DNA of 64,000 bases. Source: JACQFK01 sp964619955 (GTDB lineage: Bacteria > Planctomycetota > MHYJ01 > JACPRB01). The stretch lies in contig CAZUJF010000019.1 of the NCBI GenBank assembly GCA_964619955.1, forward strand, positions 1-64,000, given 5' to 3'. A program made the position numbers and the translations under genes. The notes under the pieces were generated by a model. The model was given only the letters and a program-made list of their open reading frames with translations. It did no database searches and was not told the DNA's origin. Below, in pieces: positions 43,477 through 51,616 of the stretch (position 1 is the stretch's first letter; each line of letters begins with the position of its first letter).

Positions 43477-44640
43477 TCAGAGCCGCTCGAGGTGTTCGGT
43501 CGAGACGACCAGCCCCTTTTCGTCCACGAGGTTGAGGTAGGCGGCCCGCACGCCTTCCGGCAGCGCCCCGGAGGCGCGCTGACCCTCGACCGCTCCGGGC
43601 AGGATCTCCCAGGTCCGCTTCTGCCACTTGCCCGTGTCCTTCGTGAAGCAAAGCTCCGCCTTCACGACGGGGACCTTCGACTCGAACTCGGCCCAGATCC
43701 TCCCGTCTTCCACGCCCTGCCGGAGGATCCGGGGCAGCCCCGGCCCCCCTCTGAAGAGGGCGTTCGCGTACGCGTGGATCTCCTCGGGCTTCTCCCCCGG
43801 ACCGCCGTGCGCGTGCGGCATGCGCACCCGGATCGCCAGCGTGCGGTCCGTCTTCGGCAGCCGGTAGCTCTTCTGGTGCGATCCCATCGGGTAGGCGAAG
43901 TCGTTCGTGCCGTTGAGCCAGAGGAACGGCATCGATGCCTTCGGCAGGTGCTCCGAGGGGTCCCAGAGTTTCAGCCACTTCGCGGACTTCTCCGGGCCCA
44001 GCTTCTTGAACGTGTCGAGCCAGGTGGAGTCCTCGCCCAGGAAACCGCAGCCGTAGACGGGCGCCGCGAACTTGAAGCGGGGATCCGCGCCCGCCGTGAT
44101 GCAGGTGAGATAGCCCCCCCAGGAGATGCCGGTGATCCCCGTCTTCTCCGGATCGACCTCGGGCAGCGAACGGATCAGCGTGTGCGCCCGGATCACGGCG
44201 TCCACCGCCTGCCAGGTCCACTGGTCGTGTTCCGGGCGGTCGATCTGCTCGAAGCCGCCCCAGCCGGGCGGGCCGCCGTGTTCGTGCCGGTCCCAGCCGC
44301 CCTTGCCGGATTTCTTCGGCACCGCGCCGCAAAGGTCCATCGCGATCGCCGCATAGCCGCGGCCCACCCAGAGCTTCACCCAGTCCGCGAACGCCGTGCC
44401 GCCGCCCCCGTGCACCAGCACCATCGCGGGATGTCTGCCGGCCGCCGCGGGCACTCCCGACCACGCGAAGATCCGCGTCGGCTTTCCCTGGCAGTCGGCG
44501 CCGTCGTAGAAGAACGCCTTGAGGCCGGGGGCTTCGAAGCCCGGGGCCGGATGCACGGCCGGGACCTTGGAGAGCGCCTCGAGATCCCACGGGGACTGCT
44601 GCGGCGCCAGCAGCAGGAGGAACGCGAGCGTCAGCATCAT
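43477..44640 (-). CDS. Secreted alpha/beta hydrolase (acetyl xylan esterase-like)
   Basis: A 387-residue exported alpha/beta hydrolase. HPAMVLVHGGGGTAFADW gives the oxyanion region, GISWGGYL the nucleophile Ser and MPHAHGGPG a candidate catalytic His region. A C-terminal beta-rich segment of about 80 residues is added. The family includes acetyl xylan esterases and prolyl-oligopeptidase-like peptidases. It is the last gene of a four-gene minus-strand operon and overlaps the next upstream hydrolase gene by four bases. The substrate is not determined. Confidence 0.75.
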   Translation of the reverse strand: MMLTLAFLLLLAPQQSPWDLEALSKVPAVHPAPGFEAPGLKAFFYDGADCQGKPTRIFAWSGVPAAAGRHPAMVLVHGGGGTAFADWVKLWVGRGYAAIAMDLCGAVPKKSGKGGWDRHEHGGPPGWGGFEQIDRPEHDQWTWQAVDAVIRAHTLIRSLPEVDPEKTGITGISWGGYLTCITAGADPRFKFAAPVYGCGFLGEDSTWLDTFKKLGPEKSAKWLKLWDPSEHLPKASMPFLWLNGTNDFAYPMGSHQKSYRLPKTDRTLAIRVRMPHAHGGPGEKPEEIHAYANALFRGGPGLPRILRQGVEDGRIWAEFESKVPVVKAELCFTKDTGKWQKRTWEILPGAVEGQRASGALPEGVRAAYLNLVDEKGLVVSTEHLERL

Positions 44641-46418
44641 TCGATCACCAGTTTCTGTTCCGCTCCCGCCGCGCGGTACGCGGCGCGGGCCTTCGCATAC
44701 ACCGCCTCGACTTCGGGCACGGGAAGCGGCTTCCCCATCGCATCCACGGCGCCCCGGATCGTCACCGGAAGCGGTGCCAGCGCCGCGACGAGATCCGGAA
44801 GGTCGTAGTCCGCGAGCACGCCGGGCACGACGTTCGCCAGCTGCCCGAGGCTGCGGGGGGCGCGCGCAAGCGCGTCCCAGGAGACCAGCATGCCCTCAAG
44901 CACGAGCGAAACGACGCGCTGCGGAATCTCGAAGGCGGCATGGAGGGCGACCATCGCCGCGGGACCTGCCCCCCGGAGCACCGGTTCCTCATTCGCCGCC
45001 TGCAGGGACGAGACCAAGGCATACACCCGGGGGGCGAGCAGCGGCACCCCCAGGTGCAGGGCGAGGAAGGCTTCGCGCTCGTCGATCCCGAACAGCTTGG
45101 GCCTTGCCGGCTTCGGGTCGAGGAAGAGAAGGCGGACGCCGCCGTCCGCCACGTCCGCACCGATGCGGAGCGTCCGGGGCAGCCGTCGCCTCACGGCCGC
45201 CGCGAGATCCAGCGGTTTCCGCGCCGCGGCCAGCTCTGTCGCCCGGGAAGCGCAAAGATCGAAGACCGAGACCCCGGGTCCGTCGGCGAGCACCTGGCCG
45301 CTCTTCGTGCACTGGAGATCGGCGTCCTTCCAGACGGCGAACGGCGTCTCGACGATCGCGTCGTCGATCCCCAGCAGCCAGCGGCGCATCCAGCGGACCG
45401 CCGCCTCCCGCCGCGGCTGCGAGAAGCCGTGTTTGTCGTTGAACTCGGCGAGACTCACGCGCTCCGGATGGCCGAGCAGGCCGTAGATCCGCTTCGCCTC
45501 GCGGAACGTGGTCCACGAGCCCTGCTGATCGAAGAAATCCTGCGATGCGATGAGCATCAAGGTCGGCTTCGGGCCTCGCATCGTGAGATAGTCCGCGTGC
45601 TCCATCCCCCACGCGACCTGCCCCGTGATATTCTGCTCCGCATCCTGAGGTCCGATCGTGGCGAAGAGCCGCTCAAGCGAGGTGACGTAACACGAGGGCG
45701 CCGCCACCGCGATGCGCTCGTCGAGGGCCATCAGGTAGGAGGTCAGCGTCCCGCCGCCGGAGTTCCCCGTGCAGCCGAGCCGCTTCGGATCGACCTCGGG
45801 ACGGGAGGCCAGATAGTCGAGGCTGCGGATCCCGTCCCAGATGCGGAACGTCGCGGCGCTCCAGCCGACGAGCAGCGCGGGAATACCCGCCATCGTGTGC
45901 TCCTCGGTGTTGGATTTGATCGCCGCCTTGCCGTCGGGCGTCAGCAGCTGGCGCCGCTCCCCCTGGCCGATGGGGTCGTAGCAGAGCGCGGCGAGCCCGT
46001 TGCGGGCAAGCAGGATCGCGGCGCGCTGATACGCCTCCGCCGCCTTGCCGTTCTCGCTGTGGCCGCAGGGCACGAGCACGCCGGGAAAGGGCCCCTTCCC
46101 CTCGGGCAGGTAGAGGTTCGCCGTCACCGCGTGTCCCGGACGGCTCTCGTAGATCACCTTCTCGACGCGGTGGCCCTCCCCTTGAAGGGTGCCGATGCTC
46201 CGGGCGTTCAGCGGCGTGCGTTCCGGGAAGCCGCCCAGCGCCTCGATGAAGCGGCTACGCAACTCCTCCTGCCTCTTGACGACATCCTCGGGCGTCTTGA
46301 GCGCGGCCAGGGCGCGCCGGCGTTCGTCGAAAGCGCGGCCGGCCTCGAGGCGGAGCTGCTCATACAACGGCGACTTCGGTTCGCCCTGGAACAGCAGCAG
46401 CAGCGCCGCGGCGAACAT
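44637..46418 (-). CDS. Secreted alpha/beta hydrolase, large acetyl xylan esterase type
   Basis: A 593-residue exported hydrolase. After a short hydrophobic signal come a helical leader, HAVTANLYLPEGKGPFPGVLVPCGH, GCTGNSGGGTL (nucleophile Ser) and FNDKHGFSQPRREAAVRWM (His region). The C-terminal third is a second, degenerate alpha/beta-like region. Planctomycetes carry many such proteins annotated as acetyl xylan esterases or S9-like peptidases. It lies one base after the carboxypeptidase gene and overlaps the following hydrolase gene. Cleavage of acetyl groups or peptides are both possible. Confidence 0.75.
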   Translation of the reverse strand: MFAAALLLLFQGEPKSPLYEQLRLEAGRAFDERRRALAALKTPEDVVKRQEELRSRFIEALGGFPERTPLNARSIGTLQGEGHRVEKVIYESRPGHAVTANLYLPEGKGPFPGVLVPCGHSENGKAAEAYQRAAILLARNGLAALCYDPIGQGERRQLLTPDGKAAIKSNTEEHTMAGIPALLVGWSAATFRIWDGIRSLDYLASRPEVDPKRLGCTGNSGGGTLTSYLMALDERIAVAAPSCYVTSLERLFATIGPQDAEQNITGQVAWGMEHADYLTMRGPKPTLMLIASQDFFDQQGSWTTFREAKRIYGLLGHPERVSLAEFNDKHGFSQPRREAAVRWMRRWLLGIDDAIVETPFAVWKDADLQCTKSGQVLADGPGVSVFDLCASRATELAAARKPLDLAAAVRRRLPRTLRIGADVADGGVRLLFLDPKPARPKLFGIDEREAFLALHLGVPLLAPRVYALVSSLQAANEEPVLRGAGPAAMVALHAAFEIPQRVVSLVLEGMLVSWDALARAPRSLGQLANVVPGVLADYDLPDLVAALAPLPVTIRGAVDAMGKPLPVPEVEAVYAKARAAYRAAGAEQKLVIE

Positions 46419-46419
46419 C

Positions 46420-47625
46420 TCAATCTCCCGACACGATCCGGGCCATCACACGCGCGAGGGCGGCCCCGAACGCGCGGCGGTCGTCCGAAACCGGCAGCCG
46501 CCCCAGCCGCTCGCTCTTCGCGATCCCCTGCTCGAGCAGGAACGCGGGCCAGCCGAGCTCGAGATCCAGGTACTGGTAGACGGTGAAGCGACCGGACGCG
46601 GGCCGCACGCCCGGCGTCCGCGGACCCTTCTGTTTCTCGGGGCTGAACGTCGTCTCCTTCACGAGGCCGTCGAAGAAGCGCTGGGCCAGGGCCCCGTGCT
46701 TCGCGGACCCGCTCAGCCACTCGCCCTCCTCCTGGTTGTGGAGCGTGAGGAAGAGATGCGCCGGCTTCCCCGATTTCGACCACTCGAGGAAGACCCGTTT
46801 CGCCGCGGCGATCTCGGGCATCAGGCGCACGTGCTCCGGGTTGCCCGGATCGACGCTGTCCCAGTTGCGGTTCACGTCGTACCCGTGGCGGTTGAAGCGC
46901 ACGCCGCCTCGGGCGCAGCCGTCGGGGTCCATCATGGGAAGCACCTTGAAGAGAACCCGATCCCTCACGCCCGCCGCCTCCGGCGAGAGCAGCCAGCGGA
47001 CCGCGGCCTCGGCCACGAACGAGGTCCCGCTCTCCCACGCGTGCTGCCGCGCCATGAGCCAGACGACCTTCTTCGCGGCGTCCGGCAGCGCCGGATTCGT
47101 GATCGTCCAGAGCCGGAGGGGGCGGTCCTCGACGCTGCGGCCGATCTCCTCCTCGCGGAGCAGCGGGTTCGGGAGGATCTCGCCGCGGAAGATCTCCAGC
47201 CGGCTCGCGACGTAGGGCTCCAGATGGGCGACCCAGACCGGGTCGGACGAGGGCGTCAGCTCCAGCAGCGCGCTGCCCTCGGCGGTGTTCCCCGAGATCG
47301 GGTGATGGCTCCAGCTCTTCCCGTCCTTCGACACCAGGGGCGGGGTGGCGGACGTGATGCAGATCGCGCCCGGCTTGTAGTCGTATTCGCCCTTGAGATC
47401 CGTGAGGTGGATCCGGAGCGGGACCCCCTTCGCGCCGTCGACGCGGAAGCTGTACCAGCTCACCTGGCGGTTCCGGCGCTCCTGGTCCGCCTGGCCTTCC
47501 ACGCGCAGCGTGAATTCGGCGCCGGCGGCGGAAAGCACCTGCGCGCTGCCGCCCTCGAAATCCGTGGAGATCCGGACCCCCGAGCAGGCGGTCAGGGACA
47601 GCAGGAGCAGCGGCAGCAGCCTCAC
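46420..47625 (-). CDS. M14-family zinc carboxypeptidase lipoprotein
   Basis: A 401-residue lipoprotein (lipobox LTAC at residues 11-14) with an N-terminal beta domain followed by an M14 carboxypeptidase domain resembling cytosolic carboxypeptidases. Zinc ligands are in ARQHAWESG (HxxE) and FLTLHNQEE, substrate-binding NRNWDS is present, and the catalytic Glu is in FLLEQGIA. The GTG start at 47625 overlaps the stop of the PVC cytochrome gene (GTGA) and begins the signal peptide directly. Likely trims C-terminal residues of peptides outside the cytoplasm. Confidence 0.85.
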   Translation of the reverse strand: MRLLPLLLLSLTACSGVRISTDFEGGSAQVLSAAGAEFTLRVEGQADQERRNRQVSWYSFRVDGAKGVPLRIHLTDLKGEYDYKPGAICITSATPPLVSKDGKSWSHHPISGNTAEGSALLELTPSSDPVWVAHLEPYVASRLEIFRGEILPNPLLREEEIGRSVEDRPLRLWTITNPALPDAAKKVVWLMARQHAWESGTSFVAEAAVRWLLSPEAAGVRDRVLFKVLPMMDPDGCARGGVRFNRHGYDVNRNWDSVDPGNPEHVRLMPEIAAAKRVFLEWSKSGKPAHLFLTLHNQEEGEWLSGSAKHGALAQRFFDGLVKETTFSPEKQKGPRTPGVRPASGRFTVYQYLDLELGWPAFLLEQGIAKSERLGRLPVSDDRRAFGAALARVMARIVSGD

Positions 47626-50135
47626 TTGAGCCCCGCCATGAATTCGATGAGGTTGGTGAACTCGTCGAAGGTCAGGCCGGCCTCCAGCTTCTCGGGCATG
47701 ATCGAAAGCTGCGAGGGCTGCCGTTCCTGGATCTCGGCGAAGGGGACCTTCACGATCTGGGCCTGGGCGTTGATCAGCATCAGGGCGCCCTCGACTTCGG
47801 TCATGAGCCGGCCGTCCAGCACGTCGCCGTTCTTCTTCAGGATGCGCCAGTTCACGAACATCGGCGCGACTTCGCGCCCGGGTTCGAGAATGGACTCGGC
47901 CAGCCGCGCCCGGTCGAGCGAGAACCCGATCGTCGAAAGATCCGGCCCCACCTCGCCCCCGCGGCCGTTCACCCGGTGACAGCGGTAACACTGCGGACCC
48001 TTGGGATGGAAGAACACACGCTCGCCGTCGAGAACGTTTCCTTTGCGCGCGGCCAGCTTCATCCACTCTTCGCGGGCCGGAGGATTCGTGCGCCCCGCCA
48101 AGAGGAGTTCGGCCTTGTTCTGGTCGGCACCGCCGGCAGAGGAGGCGACCCGCTTCACTGCGGCGTGAACCTCCGCATGATGCAGTTCGCCCGAAAGGGA
48201 GCGGAGGGCGTCCATGACGTGCGGACCCGCCAGCAACTCCAGCAGCAGCTTCCGGGTCTCCGGGTCGGCCGCGGAGCCCGAAAGGCCGCCGATCGCGTCC
48301 GGCCCAAGCAGCGGATCCGCAACGAGCCCCCGGAGCGCCGCCTGCGAGGGGGCGTCCGTCCGGGCGGCGAGCAGCCGCACCGCCTCCAGCCGGAGCGCGG
48401 GCTCCCCCTGCCGGAGCAGCGGCTCGACCTTCTCCAGCGTCAGCGCTTTGTGATCCCGGCGCAGCATGCGCAGCGCAAGGGCCCGCAGCGGCGCCGGCTG
48501 GGCGGCGTCCTCGAAGATACGGACCACGAGCGGCTCGCTCCCCAGCTGGTCGACCTGCGACGACGAGCGTCCGGCGAAGAGATCGTTCGCGGCCAGATAC
48601 GCCTCGAAGATCTCCTTCGTGACCGGCACCCGCGCCGCCGCCTTCTCGATCGCCGCGGCGTGCTCGGTCCGCTTCTCCTCACCCGCCCACTGGATGGCGG
48701 CGCGGCGCACCTGCGGATCCGGATCTTCCAGGAAGCCCTTGAGCGCGGCGGCGTCCCCCCGCCGACGCAGCGCCAGCAGCGCGCCCAGCCGCACGCGCGG
48801 GTTCTTGTCCGCCGCCAGGGCGGCCGGGACTTCCGCGGCGCGTGACAGGCTTTGAACAGCCGCCGAGTACAGGAACGGATCGTTCTCCGCCAGCGCCGGG
48901 GCCGCCTCCGCGCCCTTCGAGGCCAGCAGCATGTTCATGCGCTTCAGCTCGGGACTGTCCGCGGGCAGCCTTGAAGGCGCGGCCGTCGTCCCGGGCTCCT
49001 TCGCCCGCAGCCGCCAGACGCGGCCCTTCCCGTGCAGCGTGTATGAGCGGTCGACCCAGTCGGTCATGAAGAGCGAACCGTCCGGCGCGAGCGCGAGCCC
49101 GACGGGCCGGAAGTTCTCGCCGCCTTTGACGATCGTCTCTGCCTTCGCGGTGAACGAGGCGCCCTTCGCGGCGAGCGTGAAGCGCTGGATCAGGTGATCG
49201 CCCCAGGACGTGGCGAGCAGCGTGCCCTGGTATTCCGCGGGAAACGCGGCATGTTCGTAGGACACCATGCCCGAGGGGGCCTCGCCGGTCCCGGACACCA
49301 TCGGCAGCGTGCCGGGAAGCTCCCCGTTCCAGGAGGTGAACGGATGCAGGCCCTTGCGCCCGTTGCGGAACTTGAAGCCGTAGTCGCCGCCCTCGACGAC
49401 ATGCAGCAGGCGGCAGGGCGGGCGCGAATCCGGATCGTTGTCCACGAGGAACAAGCGGCCCAGGGAATCAAAGGTCAGGTGGAAGGGATTCCAGACCCCG
49501 GTGGCGATGCGCTCGAGCCCCGCGCCGTCCGCGCGGCCGCGAAACACGTTGCCGCCCTCGCCGCCGCCCTCGATCACGCGCCCGTCGGAGCCGACCAGGC
49601 GGTACGGAAGCCCGAGGTTCTCCCCCATGCCGAACCAGAGGTCGCCTTTGCTGTCAAAGGCAAGTCCGCAGAGGCCGTTGTGCGGATAGTCGCCCTTGGT
49701 TTCCAGCTTCGCGACGGGGATCCGCTCGTCGCAGATCCCGTCCGCATCCTTGTCGCGCAGGATCAGGATATCCCAGCGCGTGGCGATGTAGAGATCCCCG
49801 TTCTTCGCATGGGCCAGGCTCATCGCGTAGCGAAAGCCGTCGGCGAAGCTCGCGATCTTCCCGGCCCTGCCGTCCGCGGCGAAGTCCCCGAAGACGAGGA
49901 TGCGGTCCGTCGGATGACCCTTATAGTTCTTCGGCGGGAAGTGCGTGTTGGATTCGATCGCCCAGAGCCTGCCTTTGACGTCGACACTGCAGGCCACCGG
50001 CGTGACGATCTGCGGCTCGGCCGCGACCAGCTGCAGCTCCAGGCGCGGATCCAGAACCTGGGGATCCTGGAACGCCAGAAGCAGCACCCATGACAGGAAG
50101 ACCATGCCCACCCCCAGCTTGTGGTGAGTCAGCAT
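47622..50135 (-). CDS. PVC-type propeller/HEAT/cytochrome c protein 4 (short form)
   Basis: An 837-residue exported protein of the same superfamily as the three large ones but about 215 residues shorter, with a diverged propeller (TPVACSVDVKGRLWAIES, HLTFDSLGRLFLVDND, GGDYGFKFRNG) and a shorter HEAT region. The haem domain has CYRCH at about 716-720 and SIMPEKL near the end. The first ATG at 50135 abuts a 13-base-pair hairpin; an internal ATG at 50105 gives an equally good signal peptide and may be the true start. It heads an operon with a carboxypeptidase and two esterases. Confidence 0.82.
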   Translation of the reverse strand: MLTHHKLGVGMVFLSWVLLLAFQDPQVLDPRLELQLVAAEPQIVTPVACSVDVKGRLWAIESNTHFPPKNYKGHPTDRILVFGDFAADGRAGKIASFADGFRYAMSLAHAKNGDLYIATRWDILILRDKDADGICDERIPVAKLETKGDYPHNGLCGLAFDSKGDLWFGMGENLGLPYRLVGSDGRVIEGGGEGGNVFRGRADGAGLERIATGVWNPFHLTFDSLGRLFLVDNDPDSRPPCRLLHVVEGGDYGFKFRNGRKGLHPFTSWNGELPGTLPMVSGTGEAPSGMVSYEHAAFPAEYQGTLLATSWGDHLIQRFTLAAKGASFTAKAETIVKGGENFRPVGLALAPDGSLFMTDWVDRSYTLHGKGRVWRLRAKEPGTTAAPSRLPADSPELKRMNMLLASKGAEAAPALAENDPFLYSAAVQSLSRAAEVPAALAADKNPRVRLGALLALRRRGDAAALKGFLEDPDPQVRRAAIQWAGEEKRTEHAAAIEKAAARVPVTKEIFEAYLAANDLFAGRSSSQVDQLGSEPLVVRIFEDAAQPAPLRALALRMLRRDHKALTLEKVEPLLRQGEPALRLEAVRLLAARTDAPSQAALRGLVADPLLGPDAIGGLSGSAADPETRKLLLELLAGPHVMDALRSLSGELHHAEVHAAVKRVASSAGGADQNKAELLLAGRTNPPAREEWMKLAARKGNVLDGERVFFHPKGPQCYRCHRVNGRGGEVGPDLSTIGFSLDRARLAESILEPGREVAPMFVNWRILKKNGDVLDGRLMTEVEGALMLINAQAQIVKVPFAEIQERQPSQLSIMPEKLEAGLTFDEFTNLIEFMAGLK

Positions 50136-50136
50136 T

Positions 50137-50162
50137 GATTCCCCGGGCCGCCCGGGGAATCA
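50137..50162. repeat. 26-base palindromic repeat, copy 1
   Basis: GATTCCCCGGG and its complement flank a three-base loop; with the next bases the stem reaches 13 pairs (50135-50163). A second copy, 22 of 26 positions identical, is at 51591-51616. The two bracket the ATPase gene. This copy lies in the 5' leader of the PVC cytochrome gene and would pair its ribosome-binding region. Confidence 0.75.
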
Positions 50163-50277
50163 AGCGTGTCGAACCACCCATCGCCGGACCCGCTCCGGCG
50201 TCTCCGTACTATACGCCGGAGCGGGCCCCTCCGCACATCCCTAGAGCATGAAGACGCAAGGCGTTTCGTTGGCCCCG

Positions 50278-50296
50278 CAGAAATCCTGTATTTCTG
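50278..50296. promoter_or_regulatory. Inverted repeat upstream of the ATPase gene, distal
   Basis: A perfect inverted repeat CAGAAAT-CCTGT-ATTTCTG in an AT-rich patch just upstream of the ATPase gene. Position suggests an operator; the binding protein is unknown. Confidence 0.45.
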
Positions 50297-50302
50297 ATGA
50301 TG

Positions 50303-50316
50303 TTATCATCGATAAT
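50303..50316. promoter_or_regulatory. Inverted repeat and -10 box of the ATPase gene
   Basis: TTATC-ATC-GATAA is a perfect inverted repeat. Its right arm runs into GATAAT (50311-50316), a 5/6 -10 box that ends six bases before the ATG at 50323. No Shine-Dalgarno is seen, so the transcript may be leaderless. Confidence 0.5.
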
Positions 50317-50322
50317 ACGTCC

Positions 50323-51558
50323 ATGTACGTCCCCCGACTCCAGACCCAGAGGCTGAAGGACCTCTTCAGGCGATTTCCGGTGGTGATCGTCACGGGAGCC
50401 CGCCAGGTGGGCAAGAGCACCCTGGTCCGCAAGGTCTTCCCCGACGCCGGGTGCGTCGTCTTCGACCCCGTCACGGACGTGGAAAACGCCCGCCGGGATC
50501 CGGACCTCTTCCTCGACCACCATCCGGCGCCGCTCATCCTCGACGAGATCCAATACGCCCCCGAACTCGTCGCCGCTCTCAAACGACGCATCGACCGCAA
50601 GCGCCAAAGCGGGCAGTACCTCCTGACCGGCTCCCAGCAATGGGGAGTCCTGAAATCCATGACCGAGAGTCTCGCGGGCCGCGCCGTCTTCCTCGACCTC
50701 GAGGGTTTCTGTCTGCTGGAGGCCGCCCGTTCCCCCCGCCCGACTTCGTGGGTGGCCGCGTTCCTCGAGAATCCCGAGGGCTTTCTCAAGGGCGCCCGCC
50801 TCCGGCTCACCCGGACCCGCCCTCTTTACGAACAGCTCTGGCGGGGATGGATGCCGGAGGCGCAGGCGCTGCCGCTCGGCTCCCTTCCGGATTTCCAGGC
50901 GGCGTACCTGCGGACCTACGTGGAGCGGGACGTGCGCCTCCTCGCCGACGTCTCGGATCTCCACATCTTCGGCCGCTTCGTGGGACTTTTGGGGGCCCTC
51001 ACCGCCCAGGAAGTCAACCATAGTCATCTGGGGCGCGAGATCGGCATCACCCCGCAGACGGCACGCCGCTGGCTCGACATCCTCAAGGCGACCTTTCAGT
51101 GGTTCGAAGTGCCGGCCTACTCCGGCAACGCGGTGAAGCGGATCAGCGGAAAGCCCAAGGGGTATCTCGCCGACACCGGCATGGCCTGTGCCGCGCAGGC
51201 GGTATCGACGCCCAAGGCGCTGGGCTCCCACCCGCTCCTTGGAGCCCTGTTCGAAAGCGCGGTCGCAGCGGAGCTTCGCAAGCACCTGTCCGTGCTCTCC
51301 CCGCGCGCCCATCTCTGGCACTGGCGGGCCTTCGGCGGAGCCGAGGTCGATCTCGTTCTGGAGCGCGACGGGATCTTTCACCCCATCGAGGTGAAGGCGA
51401 CGACTCATCCGACCGGCGGCGATGCGCGGGGGTTGAGGTCGTTCCGGGAAACCTATCCGCGCCTGAAGGTCGGCCCGGGTTTGCTGATCGCCCCCGTCGA
51501 GCGCCTGTATCCGATCACGAGCCATGACTGGGCGCTGCCCTGGGATCTGGCGGGCTGA
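50323..51558 (+). CDS. ATPase of the AAA/DUF4143 type with nuclease-like C-terminus
   Basis: A 411-residue ATPase. Walker A is GARQVGKSTL, Walker B LILDEIQY, and sensor-like LLTGSQQ follows. A winged-helix segment is likely near LGREIGITPQTARRWLDILK. The C-terminal domain ends GGAEVDLVLE...PIEVKA, a D-xn-ExK arrangement like PD-(D/E)XK nucleases. The ATG at 50323 is preferred to an upstream ATG at 50248, whose extension is unlike the family and crosses the palindromic promoter. The family is widespread, patchily distributed and of unknown role. Flanking 26-base palindromes suggest mobility. Confidence 0.8.
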   Translation: MYVPRLQTQRLKDLFRRFPVVIVTGARQVGKSTLVRKVFPDAGCVVFDPVTDVENARRDPDLFLDHHPAPLILDEIQYAPELVAALKRRIDRKRQSGQYLLTGSQQWGVLKSMTESLAGRAVFLDLEGFCLLEAARSPRPTSWVAAFLENPEGFLKGARLRLTRTRPLYEQLWRGWMPEAQALPLGSLPDFQAAYLRTYVERDVRLLADVSDLHIFGRFVGLLGALTAQEVNHSHLGREIGITPQTARRWLDILKATFQWFEVPAYSGNAVKRISGKPKGYLADTGMACAAQAVSTPKALGSHPLLGALFESAVAAELRKHLSVLSPRAHLWHWRAFGGAEVDLVLERDGIFHPIEVKATTHPTGGDARGLRSFRETYPRLKVGPGLLIAPVERLYPITSHDWALPWDLAG

Positions 51559-51590
51559 CGACGCGCCCCTGCCTCGCGGTGACCGGCTTC

Positions 51591-51616
51591 GATTCCCCGC
51601 ATGGCCCGGGGAATCA
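51591..51616. repeat. 26-base palindromic repeat, copy 2
   Basis: GATTCCCCG and CGGGGAATC flank seven bases. Same length as copy 1 at 50137-50162 and identical except in the centre. It lies between the ATPase gene and the convergent LamG gene and reaches the latter's stop codon, so it could also terminate transcription from both sides, although a U-tract is missing. Confidence 0.7.
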
